Source of the DNA: Culex pipiens pallens
Taxonomy: Eukaryota > Arthropoda > Insecta > Diptera > Culicidae
NCBI RefSeq assembly: GCF_016801865.2
Contig: NC_068939.1
Coordinates: forward strand, 182,620,034-182,684,033
Direction of reading: 5' to 3'
DNA: 64,000 bases
Below the pieces are notes generated by a model that worked only from the letters and a program-made list of their open reading frames with translations, searched no databases and was not told the DNA's origin. Shown here one piece after another: positions 45,223 through 58,992 of this stretch (position 1 is its first letter; each line of letters opens with the position of its first letter). Made by a program: the position numbers and the translations under genes.

Positions 45223-46959
45223 ACTCTAAAGCAGGTATCATATTTATGGTTGTACTTAGATATTAACATTAAGTAACATTGAGAATCAGGTGCACTACAA
45301 AGTCCTATCATCCAACCCACTCCATTGATCAGCAATCCGATCCCACGCTGCTGCTGCTGTCGATATTGGGACGGACATGATAAAAGTTTAAAATCCATGT
45401 CCATGTTTTCGCTCCCAAAGCCAATCACGACAACTACGACGACGACGACGACCCAATTCCCGGCGGTGATTTCGCAAATGGACCCTGAGCCGGTCGGCAA
45501 TCCGTGCAACAGACAAAGCCTGAGTTTGAGTGACGGCTCATCGCTAGAGAAAAGGTAGAATGAATGTGTGTGTGTGGTTGATTGGCACAAATTGGCTGTT
45601 TGATGGATGGACCCGGATCGAACCGGAGAATCCGGACACCGGCCATCATCTTCCAGCACCAGTTGCTGGGGGAAATTACTCAAAAGCCCGTAATGTTCGA
45701 CATAATGGACACCGGGATTTGTTGTACGGGGGTGGGGGTTAGAAATGTGATAATGTTTTCCGAGCTTGACATCTCTCTGACGGGTTGAGATTTTGCTTCA
45801 GCAATCATAAATATCAATATCACATGCTGATTCCGGTGTTTCTGTGCCAGGAAGTGAAAAGAATGATTCGCAGAAGCTGTCAGGAAACCGGAAACCTGAT
45901 CTAAAGATGCAAATGTGAACTTTGCTTGCGAGATTCCTGATTTGAATGAACAAAGAAGAACTTCCATCCTTGGTGTCCTATTTTGTTGTCACTCGTTCAT
46001 TTCCAGACTGGAACACCCTATTGATAAGTAATAACATTTGATATTGACCGGAAGTTTTGTATTGGGATACCAACTTTGATAACTGATTTCTTGAGAACTT
46101 TCATAAGAAAGAATTGTTTTTAAACTCATAATCTGAGCAAGACAGCAATATTTAGATTCCCCTTAATAAAACTTGATTTATATACAAATTGTGGTGAAGA
46201 AATCAACAATATATTTGATTTACAAAGAATCATCTAGTATCATTTCTCATGAACTATTCCAGCAATCTCCTAACAAAAAAAAAAAAACAAGCTGCATCTA
46301 CATCATCTTTTCAAGATTCAAGCTCTGCCCAGCGAAGCCAAAGAAAGATGGGAGGAAACTTCTTTGAAACTGTACCTCTTTGCCACATCAACCTTTTTCC
46401 TCAGCTTCCACAAAGGAAAATCTGCGGTACAAAAAAGTGGTTTCGGTGTCATGTCAGGAATTAACCATGAAGTGGAAAATAATGAAGAGGAAACCCCGGA
46501 ACAAAGTTTCCACCCTCGCGCGAGTTCCTTTTCTCTTGTCAGATTTAATTATGTTCCCGCAAAAGAACAAGAAAGGGATTATTTTACAGCAAACATTTTC
46601 TTGGCCAACGAAGGTGTTGGCAAGCAATTGACTTCACAAGTCAAAGTGCTGCCATACTTGAACTAACATCAATTAACCATTTGCCTTCAATACCGAGAAG
46701 CGTCCAGGGTGGGGTCATGCGATTGAGGGGGGCGAACAAGACATGGTCCAGCTTCGGAACATGTGTCCAATGCTTCACTTTGCTCTTTGCTACCGAGAAG
46801 TTGTACAATGTGTTTAGTGTCTTGTCGAACTGGTAATCGACGAGACGTGAGCAGAAGGGTACAAGGAGACCGTTGTTGTCGGACAATGTTGGATTTTTAT
46901 GATTTTTATGGTTGTTGAAGATTGATGGCTTGAAATATTAATTGAAGTCATGATTTGGA
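45223..46959. other. GC-moderate non-repetitive DNA
   Basis: The region 45280-45980 contains GACGACGACGACG near 45438 and GCTGCTGCTGCTG near 45350. Frames up to 154 codons on the minus strand (45219-45683) and 100 codons on the plus strand (46364-46666, non-ATG start) are open but show no domain. It may be regulatory or intronic DNA. Confidence 0.4.
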
Positions 46960-49900
46960 ATACAAAATACAAAAATACAAAAATACAAAAATACAAAAAT
47001 ACAAAAATACAAAAATACAAAAATACAAAAATACAAAAATACAAAAATACAAAAATACAAAAATACAAAAATACAAAAATACAAAAATACAAAAATACAA
47101 AAATACAAAAATACAAAAATACAAAAATACAAAAATACAAAAATACAAAAATACAAAAATACAAAAATACAAAAATACAAAAATACAAAAATACAAAAAT
47201 ACAAAAATACAAAAATACAAAAATACAAAAATACAAAAATACAAAAATACAAAAATACAAAAATACAAAAATACAAAAATACAAAAATACAAAAATACAA
47301 AAATACAAAAATACAAAAATACAAAAATACAAAAATACAAAAATACAAAAATACAAAAATACAAAAATACAAAAATACAAAAATACAAAAATACAAAAAT
47401 ACAAAAATACAAAAATACAAAAATACAAAAATACAAAAATACAAAAATACAAAAATACAAAAATACAAAAATACAAAAATACAAAAATACAAAAATACAA
47501 AAATACAAAAATACAAAAATACAAAAATACAAAAATACAAAAATACAAAAATACAAAAATACAAAAATACAAAAATACAAAAATACAAAAATACAAAAAT
47601 ACAAAAATACAAAAATACAAAAATACAAAAATACAAAAATACAAAAATACAAAAATACAAAAATACAAAAATACAAAAATACAAAAATACAAAAATACAA
47701 AAATACAAAAATACAAAAATACAAAAATACAAAAATACAAAAATACAAAAATACAAAAATACAAAAAAACAAAAATACAAAAATACAAAAATACAAAAAT
47801 ACAAAAATACAAAAATACAAAAATACAAAAATACAAAAATACAAAAATACAAAAATACAAAAATACAAAAATACAAAAATACAAAAATACAAAAATACAA
47901 AAATACAAAAATACAAAAATACAAAAATACAAAAATACAAAAATACAAAAATACAAAAATACAAAAATACAAAAATACAAAAATACAAAAATACAAAAAT
48001 ACAAAAATACAAAAATACAAAAATACAAAAATACAAAAATACAAAAATACAAAAATACAAAAATACAAAAATACAAAAATACAAAAATACAAAAATACAA
48101 AAATACAAAAATACAAAAATACAAAAATACAAAAATACAAAAATACAAAAATACAAAAATACAAAAATACAAAAATACAAAAATACAAAAATACAAAAAT
48201 ACAAAAATACAAAAATACAAAAATACAAAATACAAAAATACAAAAATACAAAAATACAAAAATACAAAAATACAAAAATACAAAAATACAAAAATACAAA
48301 AATACAAAAATACAAAAATACAAAAATACAAAAATACAAAAATACAAAAATACAAAAATACAAAAATACAAAAATACAAAAATACAAAAATACAAAAATA
48401 CAAAAATACAAAAATACAAAAATACAAAAATACAAAAATACAAAAATACAAAAATACAAAAATACAAAAATACAAAAATACAAAAATACAAAAATACAAA
48501 AATACAAAAATACAAAAATACAAAAATACAAAAATACAAAAATACAAAAATACAAAAATACAAAAATACAAAAATACAAAAATACAAAAATACAAAAATA
48601 CAAAAATACAAAAATACAAAAATACAAAAATACAAAAATACAAAAATACAAAAATACAAAAATACAAAAATACAAAAATACAAAAATACAAAAATACAAA
48701 AATACAAAAATACAAAAATACAAAAATACAAAAATACAAAAATACAAAAATACAAAAATACAAAAATACAAAAATACAAAAATACAAAAATACAAAAATA
48801 CAAAAATACAAAAATACAAAAATACAAAAATACAAAAATACAAAAATACAAAAATACAAAAATACAAAAATACAAAAATACAAAAATACAAAAATACAAA
48901 AATACAAAAATACAAAAATACAAAAATACAAAAATACAAAAATACAAAAATACAAAAATACAAAAATACAAAAATACAAAAATACAAAAATACAAAAATA
49001 CAAAAATACAAAAATACAAAAATACAAAAATACAAAAATACAAAAATACAAAAATACAAAAATACAAAAATACAAAAATACAAAAATACAAAAATACAAA
49101 AATACAAAAATACAAAAATACAAAAATACAAAAATACAAAAATACAAAAATACAAAAATACAAAAATACAAAAATACAAAAATACAAAAATACAAAAATA
49201 CAAAAATACAAAAATACAAAAATACAAAAATACAAAAATACAAAAATACAAAAATACAAAAATACAAAAATACAAAAATACAAAAATACAAAAATACAAA
49301 AATACAAAAATACAAAAATACAAAAATACAAAAATACAAAAATACAAAAATACAAAAATACAAAAATACAAAAATACAAAAATACAAAAATACAAAAATA
49401 CAAAAATACAAAAATACTAAAATACAAAAATACAAAATACAAAAATACAAAAATACAAAAATACAAAAATACAAAAATACAAAAATACAAAAATACAAAA
49501 ATACAAAAATACAAAAATACAAAAATACAAAAATACAAAAATACAAAAATACAAAAATACAAAAATACAAAAATACAAAAATACAAAAATACAAAAATAC
49601 AAAAATACAAAAATACAAAAATACAAAAATACAAAAATACAAAAATACAAAAATACAAAAATACAAAAATACAAAAATACAAAAATACAAAAATACAAAA
49701 ATACAAAAATACAAAAATACAAAAATACAAAAATACAAAAATACAAAAATACAAAAATACAAAAATACAAAAATACAAAAATACAAAAATACAAAAATAC
49801 AAAAATACAAAAATACAAAAATACAAAAATACAAAAATACAAAAATACAAAAATACAAAAATACAAAAATACAAAAATACAAAAATACAAAAATACAAAA

Positions 49901-50015
49901 ATACAAAAATACAAAAATACAAAAATACAAAAATACAAAAATACAAAAATACAAAAATACAAAAATACAAAAATACAAAAATACAAAAATACAAAAATAC
50001 AAAAATACAAAAATA
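46960..50015 (+). repeat. 8-bp satellite, unit ACAAAAAT, 3 kb
   Basis: About 382 near-identical copies of ACAAAAAT. By eye only a handful of departures occur: T to A near 47767, a missing A near 48229, T for A near 49417 and a missing A near 49435. The unit has no stop in most frames, so frames of 821-1072 codons appear on both strands (repeats YKNTKIQK and FCIFVFLY); these are not genes. The homogeneity implies very recent expansion. Confidence 0.98.
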
Positions 50016-52521
50016 AAAAAAATTACGTGCACATTGCGAGTGCACGATTTCTACCACATCTTCAGCACATTGTAATTCTAAAGTACTTCTTCCTTCCCAA
50101 CCATGCATGTTAATGCGAAAATAATTTTCAATCTTCCTACACCTCACACAGTTACGTGCCCAAACTCCTGCCTCCCAGCCTTCACCCTCCCATCATCGTT
50201 AAATATTTATTTTATTGCCAAGGATGAATAAATTATCATCCCATGCACACCACCCACAATTTTCCCCTCCTAGCACCAAGCAAGGAGGAGCATTCTTTCG
50301 GTTATTTCCCCACATCCCACTCCCACAGAGAAGCTCCCGCAAACAACAGCCACTTCATAAACCAAGTGATACTTTGCATACTTTTACGCATACTTTCATC
50401 GATCTACTCTGGGGAGGAGGAGTTTGGTTTTCGGTCCCCCTTCGAAGATCCTCATGTAAATTGATGATTCTTCGGTGGTGGAGTCTTTCGGCCTTTTTTT
50501 TTGGGAGGGATAGAAAAACCGAAAAGGATGTCTAGTTTTGTGGGGTTTGTACGAAAACGAGCCAGATTTACAGATGTTTTGTGGTTGGCTTACCATTGAT
50601 ATGAATAAATCCAAGGGGAACGTTCAAGAAAGCCACATAAACTTGGCTGGAGATCTGTTCCTTAATGGACGGGAGGAGAATTTAAAATTTGCAAGGCAAT
50701 TTAATGGACCAGTTGTTTGGAAATTGACCGACAACATTATTTTGGAACAAGGGTGTGAAACTATATACATTGAAATGTAATTTGAATTAATTTTGAACAA
50801 AATCATAACATAGTTTCTCAAAAGTTTTCAATTGACAAATTTGTAATTTTTGAACTAATCAATTTCAACATTTCAAGGCTTTTTTTCAGTGACCAGGTAA
50901 AAAAAAAGTGCCAACGCGTCTGTTTTTTGCTTTTTCTCAAACCCACGTGGCGTTACACAATTTCCACCCTTTGAAATTTGGTCAATTTTGTTCCACAGCA
51001 TTGTTGTCGGCTGCATATCCGTGGTCGTTTGGAGGTTTTTACTACATCCATGTGCTGCTACTGTTACATCCTACATGAGGTGGAAATTCTGGAGAAAAGT
51101 GCACAAAATAACCGCAACCGACGTTGGTGGTTGGGCTAAACCAAGTGGACAAAAAAACCCCTGAATGCCCACCGGAAAATGCTTATCTACCAGAGACGAT
51201 GGCGTCGTCCGGATTAACCTTTTCCACGTTTGAAGTGAAGGATTTCGAGGACGGGCCCGGGTGGTTTGGTGTCCTTCGGTCCTCGTTAGCTGGTGACGGA
51301 AAATGAAAGCTATCGGGAAGTAAAAAGTGGCATCGTTTTTGTTTGGAAACGTGTCGTGTTTTGGGTTGGGGAAAGAAGCAGAAGTCAGCTTTAATATAAG
51401 GTTATTTTATATTTTTGCTTGAATGATTAGGATCGTGTAGCAGAATTATAACAAAATGTAAAAAAAAAAATAAAATAGGAAATTTTAGTAAACAAAATCA
51501 ATTAAGTACATGTTGCATGATTTTGTAGAAGCTTATTCCCAAGACAGTAATTTAATTTTATGTTTTGTAAGTTTCCGTGACCAATAAAAGACAGGTAAGT
51601 AATTTGGTTGATTCGTTCAGGTGTCAAAACCTATGAGGAATGCTTTTCTGATACTAAGATGTTGAGCTGAAAGCCTTTGGATTACACAGTTTTACAGAAA
51701 TTTAAATATAGAATATGTTTTCGTTAGGCCTACGCCATGAAATATTTATTTTAAATCTTCAAGTGAAAAAAGGTTTTATACATGATACTAAGAATTTAAA
51801 TGATTGTAATTCAGCCAATTTGGTTTCTGAGTCAAAACCTTGAGAACTTGTGTTATGATCAAGCAATTAAGTGGATCCAAACAAACAACATGTAATCTTG
51901 TTAAGGCACCAAATATTTGGACACAAATTTGAGGCAAGCTCTCGTAACTTTAGACAAGAGTGGGAAAATTTCCGCCCAAGACAGATGTCTCTTGGAAAGA
52001 AAAACAGACTGAAGGAAGAATTATAAGCGAGTTATGATGCTTTTCGGGTGAGAGAATAAATGAGGAGAGATCGCGTGCAGACAAAGATTAATTGTAACAA
52101 AGCCGTAATTGATATTGGATAAACAAGAAAATCATTCACGGTAAACGTGATGCGTTGGTAAGGGCATGTCATTTGAAACAAGAAGGACTTTGATTCTAGT
52201 AGTAAAAAATCAAGAAAAATGCATTATCTCAGACTCTTCCACGTAATTTAGAACTTAGAGCTAAAAACACAATTTGATATTATTGGCCACAGATTTTAGA
52301 GTTTCTGGTTCTTAAAATATGATGATACAGCGGATAGGTTGGTGAAAATATCGTAAAATTTTGATATTTTACTAAGATCTCACGACAGCCGTAGGTCAAG
52401 TTTTGTTTTAACAATTTTGCCAATTCCATAATGTTTTAAATTTTATGTCATTTGATGGAACCTTTCCACAATTTCATATCGTTTTGGGATCACTATTTCT
52501 TTTAAATCTATGTTTACATAC
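50016..52521. other. Unassigned DNA
   Basis: GC-moderate and non-repetitive from 50030 to about 51360, then AT-rich. Frames at 50215-50535 and 51124-51306 have no recognisable domain. Confidence 0.4.
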
Positions 52522-52660
52522 TTAGGGACCATCAAGAAATCACGTTTACACCTTTTGATAAATCTCCCCAGCCCCCCCCTCCCTCCCTCCCTCCCACGTG
52601 GCAATTGGAGCGTTGACAGTCAACCCCCTCTAAAGTATCACGTGGCCCACTATTACGAAT
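52522..52660 (+). repeat. Interspersed-repeat fragment with CCCT run
   Basis: Contains GGGACCATCAAGAAATCACG, a CCCCCCCTCCCTCCCTCCCT run and CACGTGGC motifs. It resembles a common insect repeat whose copies start GGGACCAT and contain CACGTG. Boundaries are uncertain. Confidence 0.4.
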
Positions 52661-53073
52661 ATTAATCATAACCATATCTCAGTAGCTAATTTTTTAAACG
52701 AAAAATTGTAGGTTATTACAAAACATTGGAATTTCCTAATAATTTCACGGTGTTAAAAATCTCAAAAATAAATACTCGCAAAAAAATTGTTATTTAGGAA
52801 TAATTAAGTCCAGCAAAGTTCGTGAAAAAAAATATCAGTAGACCAAGTTACAAAATATGTTCTCTGACACGAATTCAACAAACAATTCATTATTTTATGT
52901 GAAATTTAGTAGAATTTTTAGCTATTGTTGTTTACTGAGGTTTTAAAAATTTGATTTGCCATAATATCTCCAAAACGAATCACATTCTAATCAATAGACT
53001 CACTTAAAGTAAAATCAGTAAAATATGTGAAATAAAATTTGATGTAATGGTTTTCAGAAAAAGGAAATTAGAG

Positions 53074-53317
53074 TAGGGGAACTATACCCTTTCTCAGCCT
53101 ATTTCTATTATCGGCCTATCAGCACATTGATCATGAATTACAGCCTAAATAAAGTATTTTTGACTGTTCCTAAGTAATAAATAGTTAAAATAAAAGTGAG
53201 CAAGCAACTCTTCATTGTTGATACATCTGAAAATGTTGATTTAATAGCGGAAAACGGCAAAAGTGATGAGAATTGGTCGAACGACTTAGTGTGATTAAAA
53301 TGGGTATATTTCCCCTA
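53074..53317 (+). mobile_element. 244-bp MITE, copy 1
   Basis: TA-flanked, with ends GGGGAACTATACCC and GGGTATATTTCCCC. It aligns over its full 244 bp with the inverted copy at 58069-58312. Shared landmarks are TTTCTCAGCCTATTTCTATT, GAATTACAGC and GGCAAAAGTGATGAGAATTG. No coding capacity. A Tc1-mariner-type TA target is inferred. Confidence 0.88.
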
Positions 53318-53691
53318 TTTCAAAAAAGTTTTGGAAAAACTTCTAGTGGTTTTTTTACATTTCCATTGAAAAATCCAGAAAATTATAAAACATTACAAAA
53401 TGCCTTCCAAATTTTCTTTCAACATAATTTGACAATTTTCCTCACGTTATTTGTAATTTGTTAATAGATATTTCAATATATGTTTACACAGCATTTTAAA
53501 TTTAATAGCTGAAATTGCTTTGCGTTTTCTTCCATTTAAGTTTTGAATAACGTTTTTTCACATTCTGTTTGGAATTTTGTGTAATAAGGAAAATATGTTC
53601 AAGTGTTATAAGAAGCTTTTAAATTCCACATTGTATTGTAAGCTTTATTTTAAGTTTTAGTTTAAAAACATCTAATTGTGGCAGTTTATGG

Positions 53692-54627
53692 TACCGTAAA
53701 CCGGGGTGACTTTGATAGGATTTCAATTTGTTTTTGGAATATTTTCCAACAGGTAAGGTTTTTCTGAAGCTTATTATTTTTAAAACGTGTACTGGGGTAG
53801 GCCACACAAAGTCCATGCACTTTTATGGAAAAAAAGTTTTTTCAATAGTGTTTAAAAAAATAGTTACGTTAAAAAATCTTAGTTTAAATTCCGGGGTGAC
53901 TTTGATAGTAATAGTTTTTCTTGTTAAAATCATATTTAAGATGATCAAACTTTATTTGTACGTTAAATGTACTATCACTAAAGTAGCTGATACAGTTTTT
54001 AAGATAAAAAAATCAATGTTTATATTTAGTTAACTAAGTTTATAAGCTATTAAACAAAATACATATGAATTTAAGGTATAATTGTTAAAAGGTCGGAATT
54101 TTGCCTGAAATTTGTTAAAACTAGTTTTGATTATAAAATTATCGATTCATATGGCATTTTATACTGAAATCGAAGCAAGAATCGATAGTTTTCACATTTT
54201 ATATGAAGTTTGTTCTACTGAAAATGCCTATAAATTGGGAGATTTTTTTGAATTATGTTTCCAAAACACATAATATCAATTATTTACAAATTTATTTTAC
54301 CTTCTCCTAGTAGAAAATTGTCCAAAGAATCCGAAAATGCATTCCATTTTTTGATTCAAAATCAGGTTCATTGAGAAAATCATGACACTTTGAGAATATT
54401 AAAATGATGCTATTTATCGACATTTTCTTAATTATAGTTAACTAACTTTCTAAACTTTTAAAATTTTTATGAAAAGTTCTTTTTGAGGTACTTTGAACAC
54501 TTCTCTACCACGGTCAGTATGATTCTAAACAATTCCGTACGTATTTTAATTGTATTTTTCATTTTGCGGAAAAATCGCAAACCTATCAAAGTCACCCCGG
54601 CTATCAAAGTCACCCCGTTTTACGGTA
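53692..54627. mobile_element. TACCGTAAA-family element, 936 bp
   Basis: Terminal inverted repeats: TACCGTAAACCGGGGTGACT on the left and, on the right, CACCCCGTTTTACGGTA, with the phrase TATCAAAGTCACCCCG doubled just inside the right end. TA is the likely target. The interior is AT-rich without a transposase. A truncated copy is at 213-408, and a smaller relative with the same outermost TACCGTAAA is at 60433-60651. Confidence 0.82.
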
Positions 54628-56964
54628 TTTACCTAATTTCACAGCAATTTTATTCTTTTCTAATGGTTTTGTACAAAATTTGATTTGTATGCATTTTTTC
54701 ATTGCAAAAACAATTAATTTTTTATAATTTCAAGACAGTTTGCTTAATTTTTTTATTAATAAAATTGTCTAAGTTAACCATTTTTTTGAAAAAATGTTTT
54801 AGCTTTTGAACGTTGTTTCAAATCAAAATTTCTTTAAAAAATTTTAACACTAAAAGTAGTTATTTTAATTATTTATATATCTAGGACAATCCAGGAATAC
54901 AAAAAATATCTGCCAATTCCAACATAGTTTGTCAGATGTTTTTTAGAAGTTACCCCGGCGAAAATTAATGAACTCATTGAAATCCTCGGTATTTTTTTTA
55001 TGAAAAATCACTGTTGTTTAGTAGCCAAAACAGCCTTAATGAACTGAAAGGCTCTCTATTAAATAAAAAAATACAGTAGTTTTTAAAAGCAAAATTTTGT
55101 TTAGAGTTAAAAGGAATTTCTTTTTTTATTTTCAGACAATACTGCATATGCATACAACGTTGAAAAAAATATCACCAGTAAGTTGGTTAACAAATCCGAT
55201 AAGAATAGTTTATTCTCATTAGTAAAGCTGAATAAGCAACTGCAAAATTTCGGTATTTCGGATCTGCTTTACTTACCCTTACTTATAAATATCCGATCTA
55301 AATTCGCAATAATGCAATTAAAGACTTTTGGACAAATAGTGGCTACAACAAATGAAAAACAAATGATGATCAATTTAAACAGCCTTGTTATCTGGTTAAG
55401 TACAGGTTGCCTCTACAATTTTTAAAAGAAATTTTATAATGTTTTAAAAACCTTAGGTTTCTTTACAATCATCATGATTTCAACCCACACATCTCAGAAT
55501 TGATAATCCAACTTTAATCCAACCAAACGAAACCCGAAAATCCCCGACACCCACGGAATGCCAAGATCCTTCATTCGCCGCCACCGGAAGCGGCGCCCAA
55601 TGCGATGATTTATTCGTCCTTTGCACATTCAACATCGAGAGTGGCGCAAAATCCCGCAACAAACACAGTCGACCTTCCGCCCCGGAACATGTGTCAGATT
55701 TATCGTGGCCGGGACCCCGAAAATTTGTCCCACAAATTTTGCAGGTCGCACCGCCGTCTTGACGTCCCAGGGAAAATGTTCATTTTATGTGACGCCAAAA
55801 GACCCATGTCTTTCTTTTATTATTGTGACGCGTGGCAAATCCTTAAACTTCCTCTTGCCTTTTCCTCACCCTCAACCCCGCAGCGAAAAAATCCGTTTCT
55901 GTGACAAATCTCTTTCTTCATTCACATTCCTCCAGACGCCCTTGGATAAATATGGAATGAATGTGTGTTTGGTGAAAAGTTTTATTAACTTTTTGGTTCA
56001 GCTTGTGTGACTTTTTCCTTTTTTTTGTAACTCGCACGAGTGACGCATGTCAAAGTGTCTTTGGGTTGATATTTCAATTTGCAATACAACATGTGTTTGT
56101 CTTTTGGAGTGAGAAATTTAATTTTAGTTTTGCTGCGAATGTTGACCATCTGGAAAGAATATTATTTTTTGTGGATTTCTAGTTTGCTGAGAGTAATATC
56201 AAAGCAAAATTGTTTCACACCCAAAATCAAATCAAAACCTGATTCAACTTGAAGGACCTTCAATGGATACTAAAAATAGCAATTATTTAAGCCAAATTGA
56301 AACTAATTTGCGTTCACCTCAAGTAAAATCCCCGGCAATGTTGTCTCTGTCGAGGGATTAAATAACAATTTCAATTTCATTTCGTTAGAAATTCGACCGT
56401 TTGCCCCGAAGAGCACTTGACAAACGCAATTATTTTCAAGTGTACCGCACAAAGAGATTTTTCTGTCCGTTTGTTCGGCAATTATGGCTGTAAAATTAGA
56501 CAATTTTTGATAGCTTGTTTGTTTTGTATTTTCTACCTATTGCAGTTATGTGTCGTAATAATATTTAAAAAATAACAATAAAAATATTGAAATAACAATC
56601 CATGTAGAGGGTGACGAGCGGGAATTTCCGGGAAAATTTCCCGGGAAATCGACCATTTTTGGACCTCTCGATTACCTCGAATTATTTGAAAAAATCAAAA
56701 TTGTTTGGAACATTGGATGTCTAATATTCCATGTTCAAATTCAAATAAACCAATGCTTCCTATTCTTCCTATTCATATTTTTTTTTAATTTTAACTTGTC
56801 AAAAATTCCAATAACTATAATCGAGAGAAGCCAAAAGATGTGGACCTCAAAATTTACCTTAAAACATACTTTGCAGTTACACCCTAGAAATGAAATTTAA
56901 TGTTTTCTTTTTTATAAATCCAGAGTGTTTATAGGGCGTTGTGAAAAAAACTCTAGAATAGTAG
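54628..56964. other. Unassigned DNA with a GC-moderate island
   Basis: AT-rich, except for about 55480-55960, where overlapping frames of 99 and 129 codons occur on the plus strand. These do not share a coding frame with splice support and no domain is convincing. Confidence 0.4.
56611..56663. repeat. GGGAATTTCC palindromic repeat
   Basis: GGGAATTTCCGGGAAAATTTCCCGGGAAA-type sequence (56620-56648) is nested dyads of GGGAA and TTCCC. Such motifs recur in insect genomes as parts of small inverted elements. The GGGAATTTCC core also matches the Rel/NF-kB site consensus, but nothing shows that it is used. Confidence 0.45.
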
Positions 56965-57351
56965 TTTATGCAACAAGTTGCAAAAAGAGGATTTTTTCAG
57001 CACGAGTCGTACATTAAATACGACGAGTGCTGAAAAAATCAAGTTTTGCAACGAGTTCCATACAACATTTTTTGCAATTTCGAAAAACACCCATTGAGTG
57101 AAATTTTAAGTCAAATTTTCATGTTTTTTGTCAATAAATCGTTTAAATCAAAAAAATGTTGAAAAGTGTTACTTTTCGAAACAAGTTCAACTTTTCGGCA
57201 CCCATTTCAGTGCTGAAAAGTAGAACTTTTCAGCATTTATATTGAAAAGTGTTGCTATTCGATTCTGTTATTTTTGGTACAGAAAAGTAGGCTATTTCGT
57301 CGTTCAAGAATGACAGGAAAAGTAAGTAGTTTCACGACGGAATTGCAAAAA
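56965..57351 (+). mobile_element. Interspersed repeat, copy 2 (GACGAGTGCTG family)
   Basis: Same family and orientation as 28138-28478. This copy keeps a hairpin at 56999-57033 in which CAGCACGAGTCGTA faces TACGACGAGTGCTG. CAACAAGTTGCAAAAA near the left and GGAATTGCAAAAA at the right bound it. Confidence 0.72.
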
Positions 57352-58068
57352 TATTATTTTTATTTATTATTTCTAAGAGGTAAAAGCTTTTTCAAGATTA
57401 GTTCAAATTCCATATCTTCTCTCGAGCATAGCAATCCTCATTTTTTTCTAATTCTAAGTACCTAATTTAATTTTCAAGGCATGTTATTTCTTTTTTTGAT
57501 GTCAAAGCGATGTCATTTTATGTTTCACGTCAACCTCAATATTAAACTCTGGAGCGGTAATCTTTGTAAAGTTAAGGTTCGCCAATTGTGAATACTCCAG
57601 TTTTCCTGATAACTGTAAATATATCTTCAATTAAAATTTACAGTTGACCTTAAAAAGGATGAAAAGAAATTTAAATTGTTGTTTTGAGTCGTTATTTATC
57701 ATATTGAAAAAATCTCGATACTGGGAACTTATATATTAGCTATGTTTTTACTTCACAATAATTAAATAATAAGAAGTTCATGGAACAAGTTTGTGAAACA
57801 TTTGAAAAGTCACTCATTGCGAATTATGATTCGTAAACATTTTAAAACAATTATAGTAAACTATATAGTTCCTCAAAATTATGAATCATGCAATCATTAG
57901 TTTTCAAAAAATGTAAAATTTTTCGAATACAAAAATTTAAGCGAAAATAAACTTTTTGCGGTAAATTCAAAAATTCCAAAGTTTTTTAAATCAACCCAAA
58001 CATGCTAAAATTGACTCTAAACGCAGAGAAATGCATTTTAAATTGAATACAGGTGATTTCATTTCAAT
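57352..58068. other. Unassigned AT-rich DNA
   Basis: No gene or element recognised. Confidence 0.5.
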
Positions 58069-58312
58069 TAGGGGAAATATACCCATTTTAATCACTCTAA
58101 GCCGTTCGACCAATTCTCATCACTTTTGCCGTTTTCCGCTATTAAATCAACATTTTCAAGCACACCAACAATGGAGTGTTGCTTGCTCACTTTTATTTGA
58201 GCTATTCATTAGTTTGGAACAGTCGAAAACACTTTATGAAAGCTGTAATTCATGATCAAAGTGCTGATAGGCCGATAATAGAAATAGGCTGAGAAAGGGT
58301 ATAGTTCCCCTA
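58069..58312 (-). mobile_element. 244-bp MITE, copy 2, inverted
   Basis: Same length and TA flanks as 53074-53317, in the opposite orientation: it opens GGGGAAATATACCC and closes GGGTATAGTTCCCC. The 74-codon frame inside (58031-58255) is incidental. Confidence 0.88.
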
Positions 58313-58992
58313 CCATTTAAATTTTGAAGTTTTTTTTAAATATTTTTTGCCCGCTTTTTATGCATAAACTAATTGTGCAAAGTTGCCTGTTTGGTAATAT
58401 AAAAAGTACTCACAAAATATGCTCAAAATCTAAAAGTTAAAAATTTTGCTAAACGTCTCAGAGAAATGCTCTTCATTTTTTATGAGAAACTGGATGATCA
58501 AAAAGAAAACTTCACGAATGATTCATTTTTGTACATTGAAAGTTAAACATTTTTTCCATAATTTATGAGTATAGTGCGGTTTGGGTGGAAGTAAGTGCAT
58601 TTAAAGTTTTATGTACTTTTTCCTGAAGATGCAACCTTGTTAAAAAAAACTTAAATTTTGGAATGGAAATTTTTTTGCTTGAATTTCACCCCTTTTTTAA
58701 GCTATTTTGCGCTAGTTTTTGTGAAATAAGTCATATAGCACATACATTTTTTTAATTTTCAAATTTTCAGAGTTTATAATACTATTATGAAACAAAATCT
58801 GTCAACAATCCTAAATATAATAAATAGTATTATCATCAAAAATTCAGAACTAGTATATCTCAATATACTGGTGAGACAAGTATGAGTTTATTATAGGATA
58901 GGACTACATCATTAGGATGGTGTATCTTAGAAGCTTAAAATAGCACGTGAAACTAAACATACAATTTTGAACAGAATGTCTCGAAAATTATT
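58313..58992. other. Unassigned AT-rich DNA
   Basis: No gene or element recognised. Confidence 0.5.

Noticed and set aside
46364..46666. 100-codon frame as an exon
   Set aside because: There is no ATG, one possible acceptor is inside it, and no partner exon or domain could be found.
46950..50147. Open frames of 821-1072 codons on both strands
   Set aside because: They are translations of the ACAAAAAT satellite, which lacks stops in most frames; the peptides are pure YKNTKIQK or FCIFVFLY repeats.
55621..56010. Galectin-like motif in the 129-codon frame (PGTCVRFIVAGTPK)
   Set aside because: The carbohydrate-binding residues HFNPR are absent, the neighbouring frame is equally open, and there is no splice support; likely chance.
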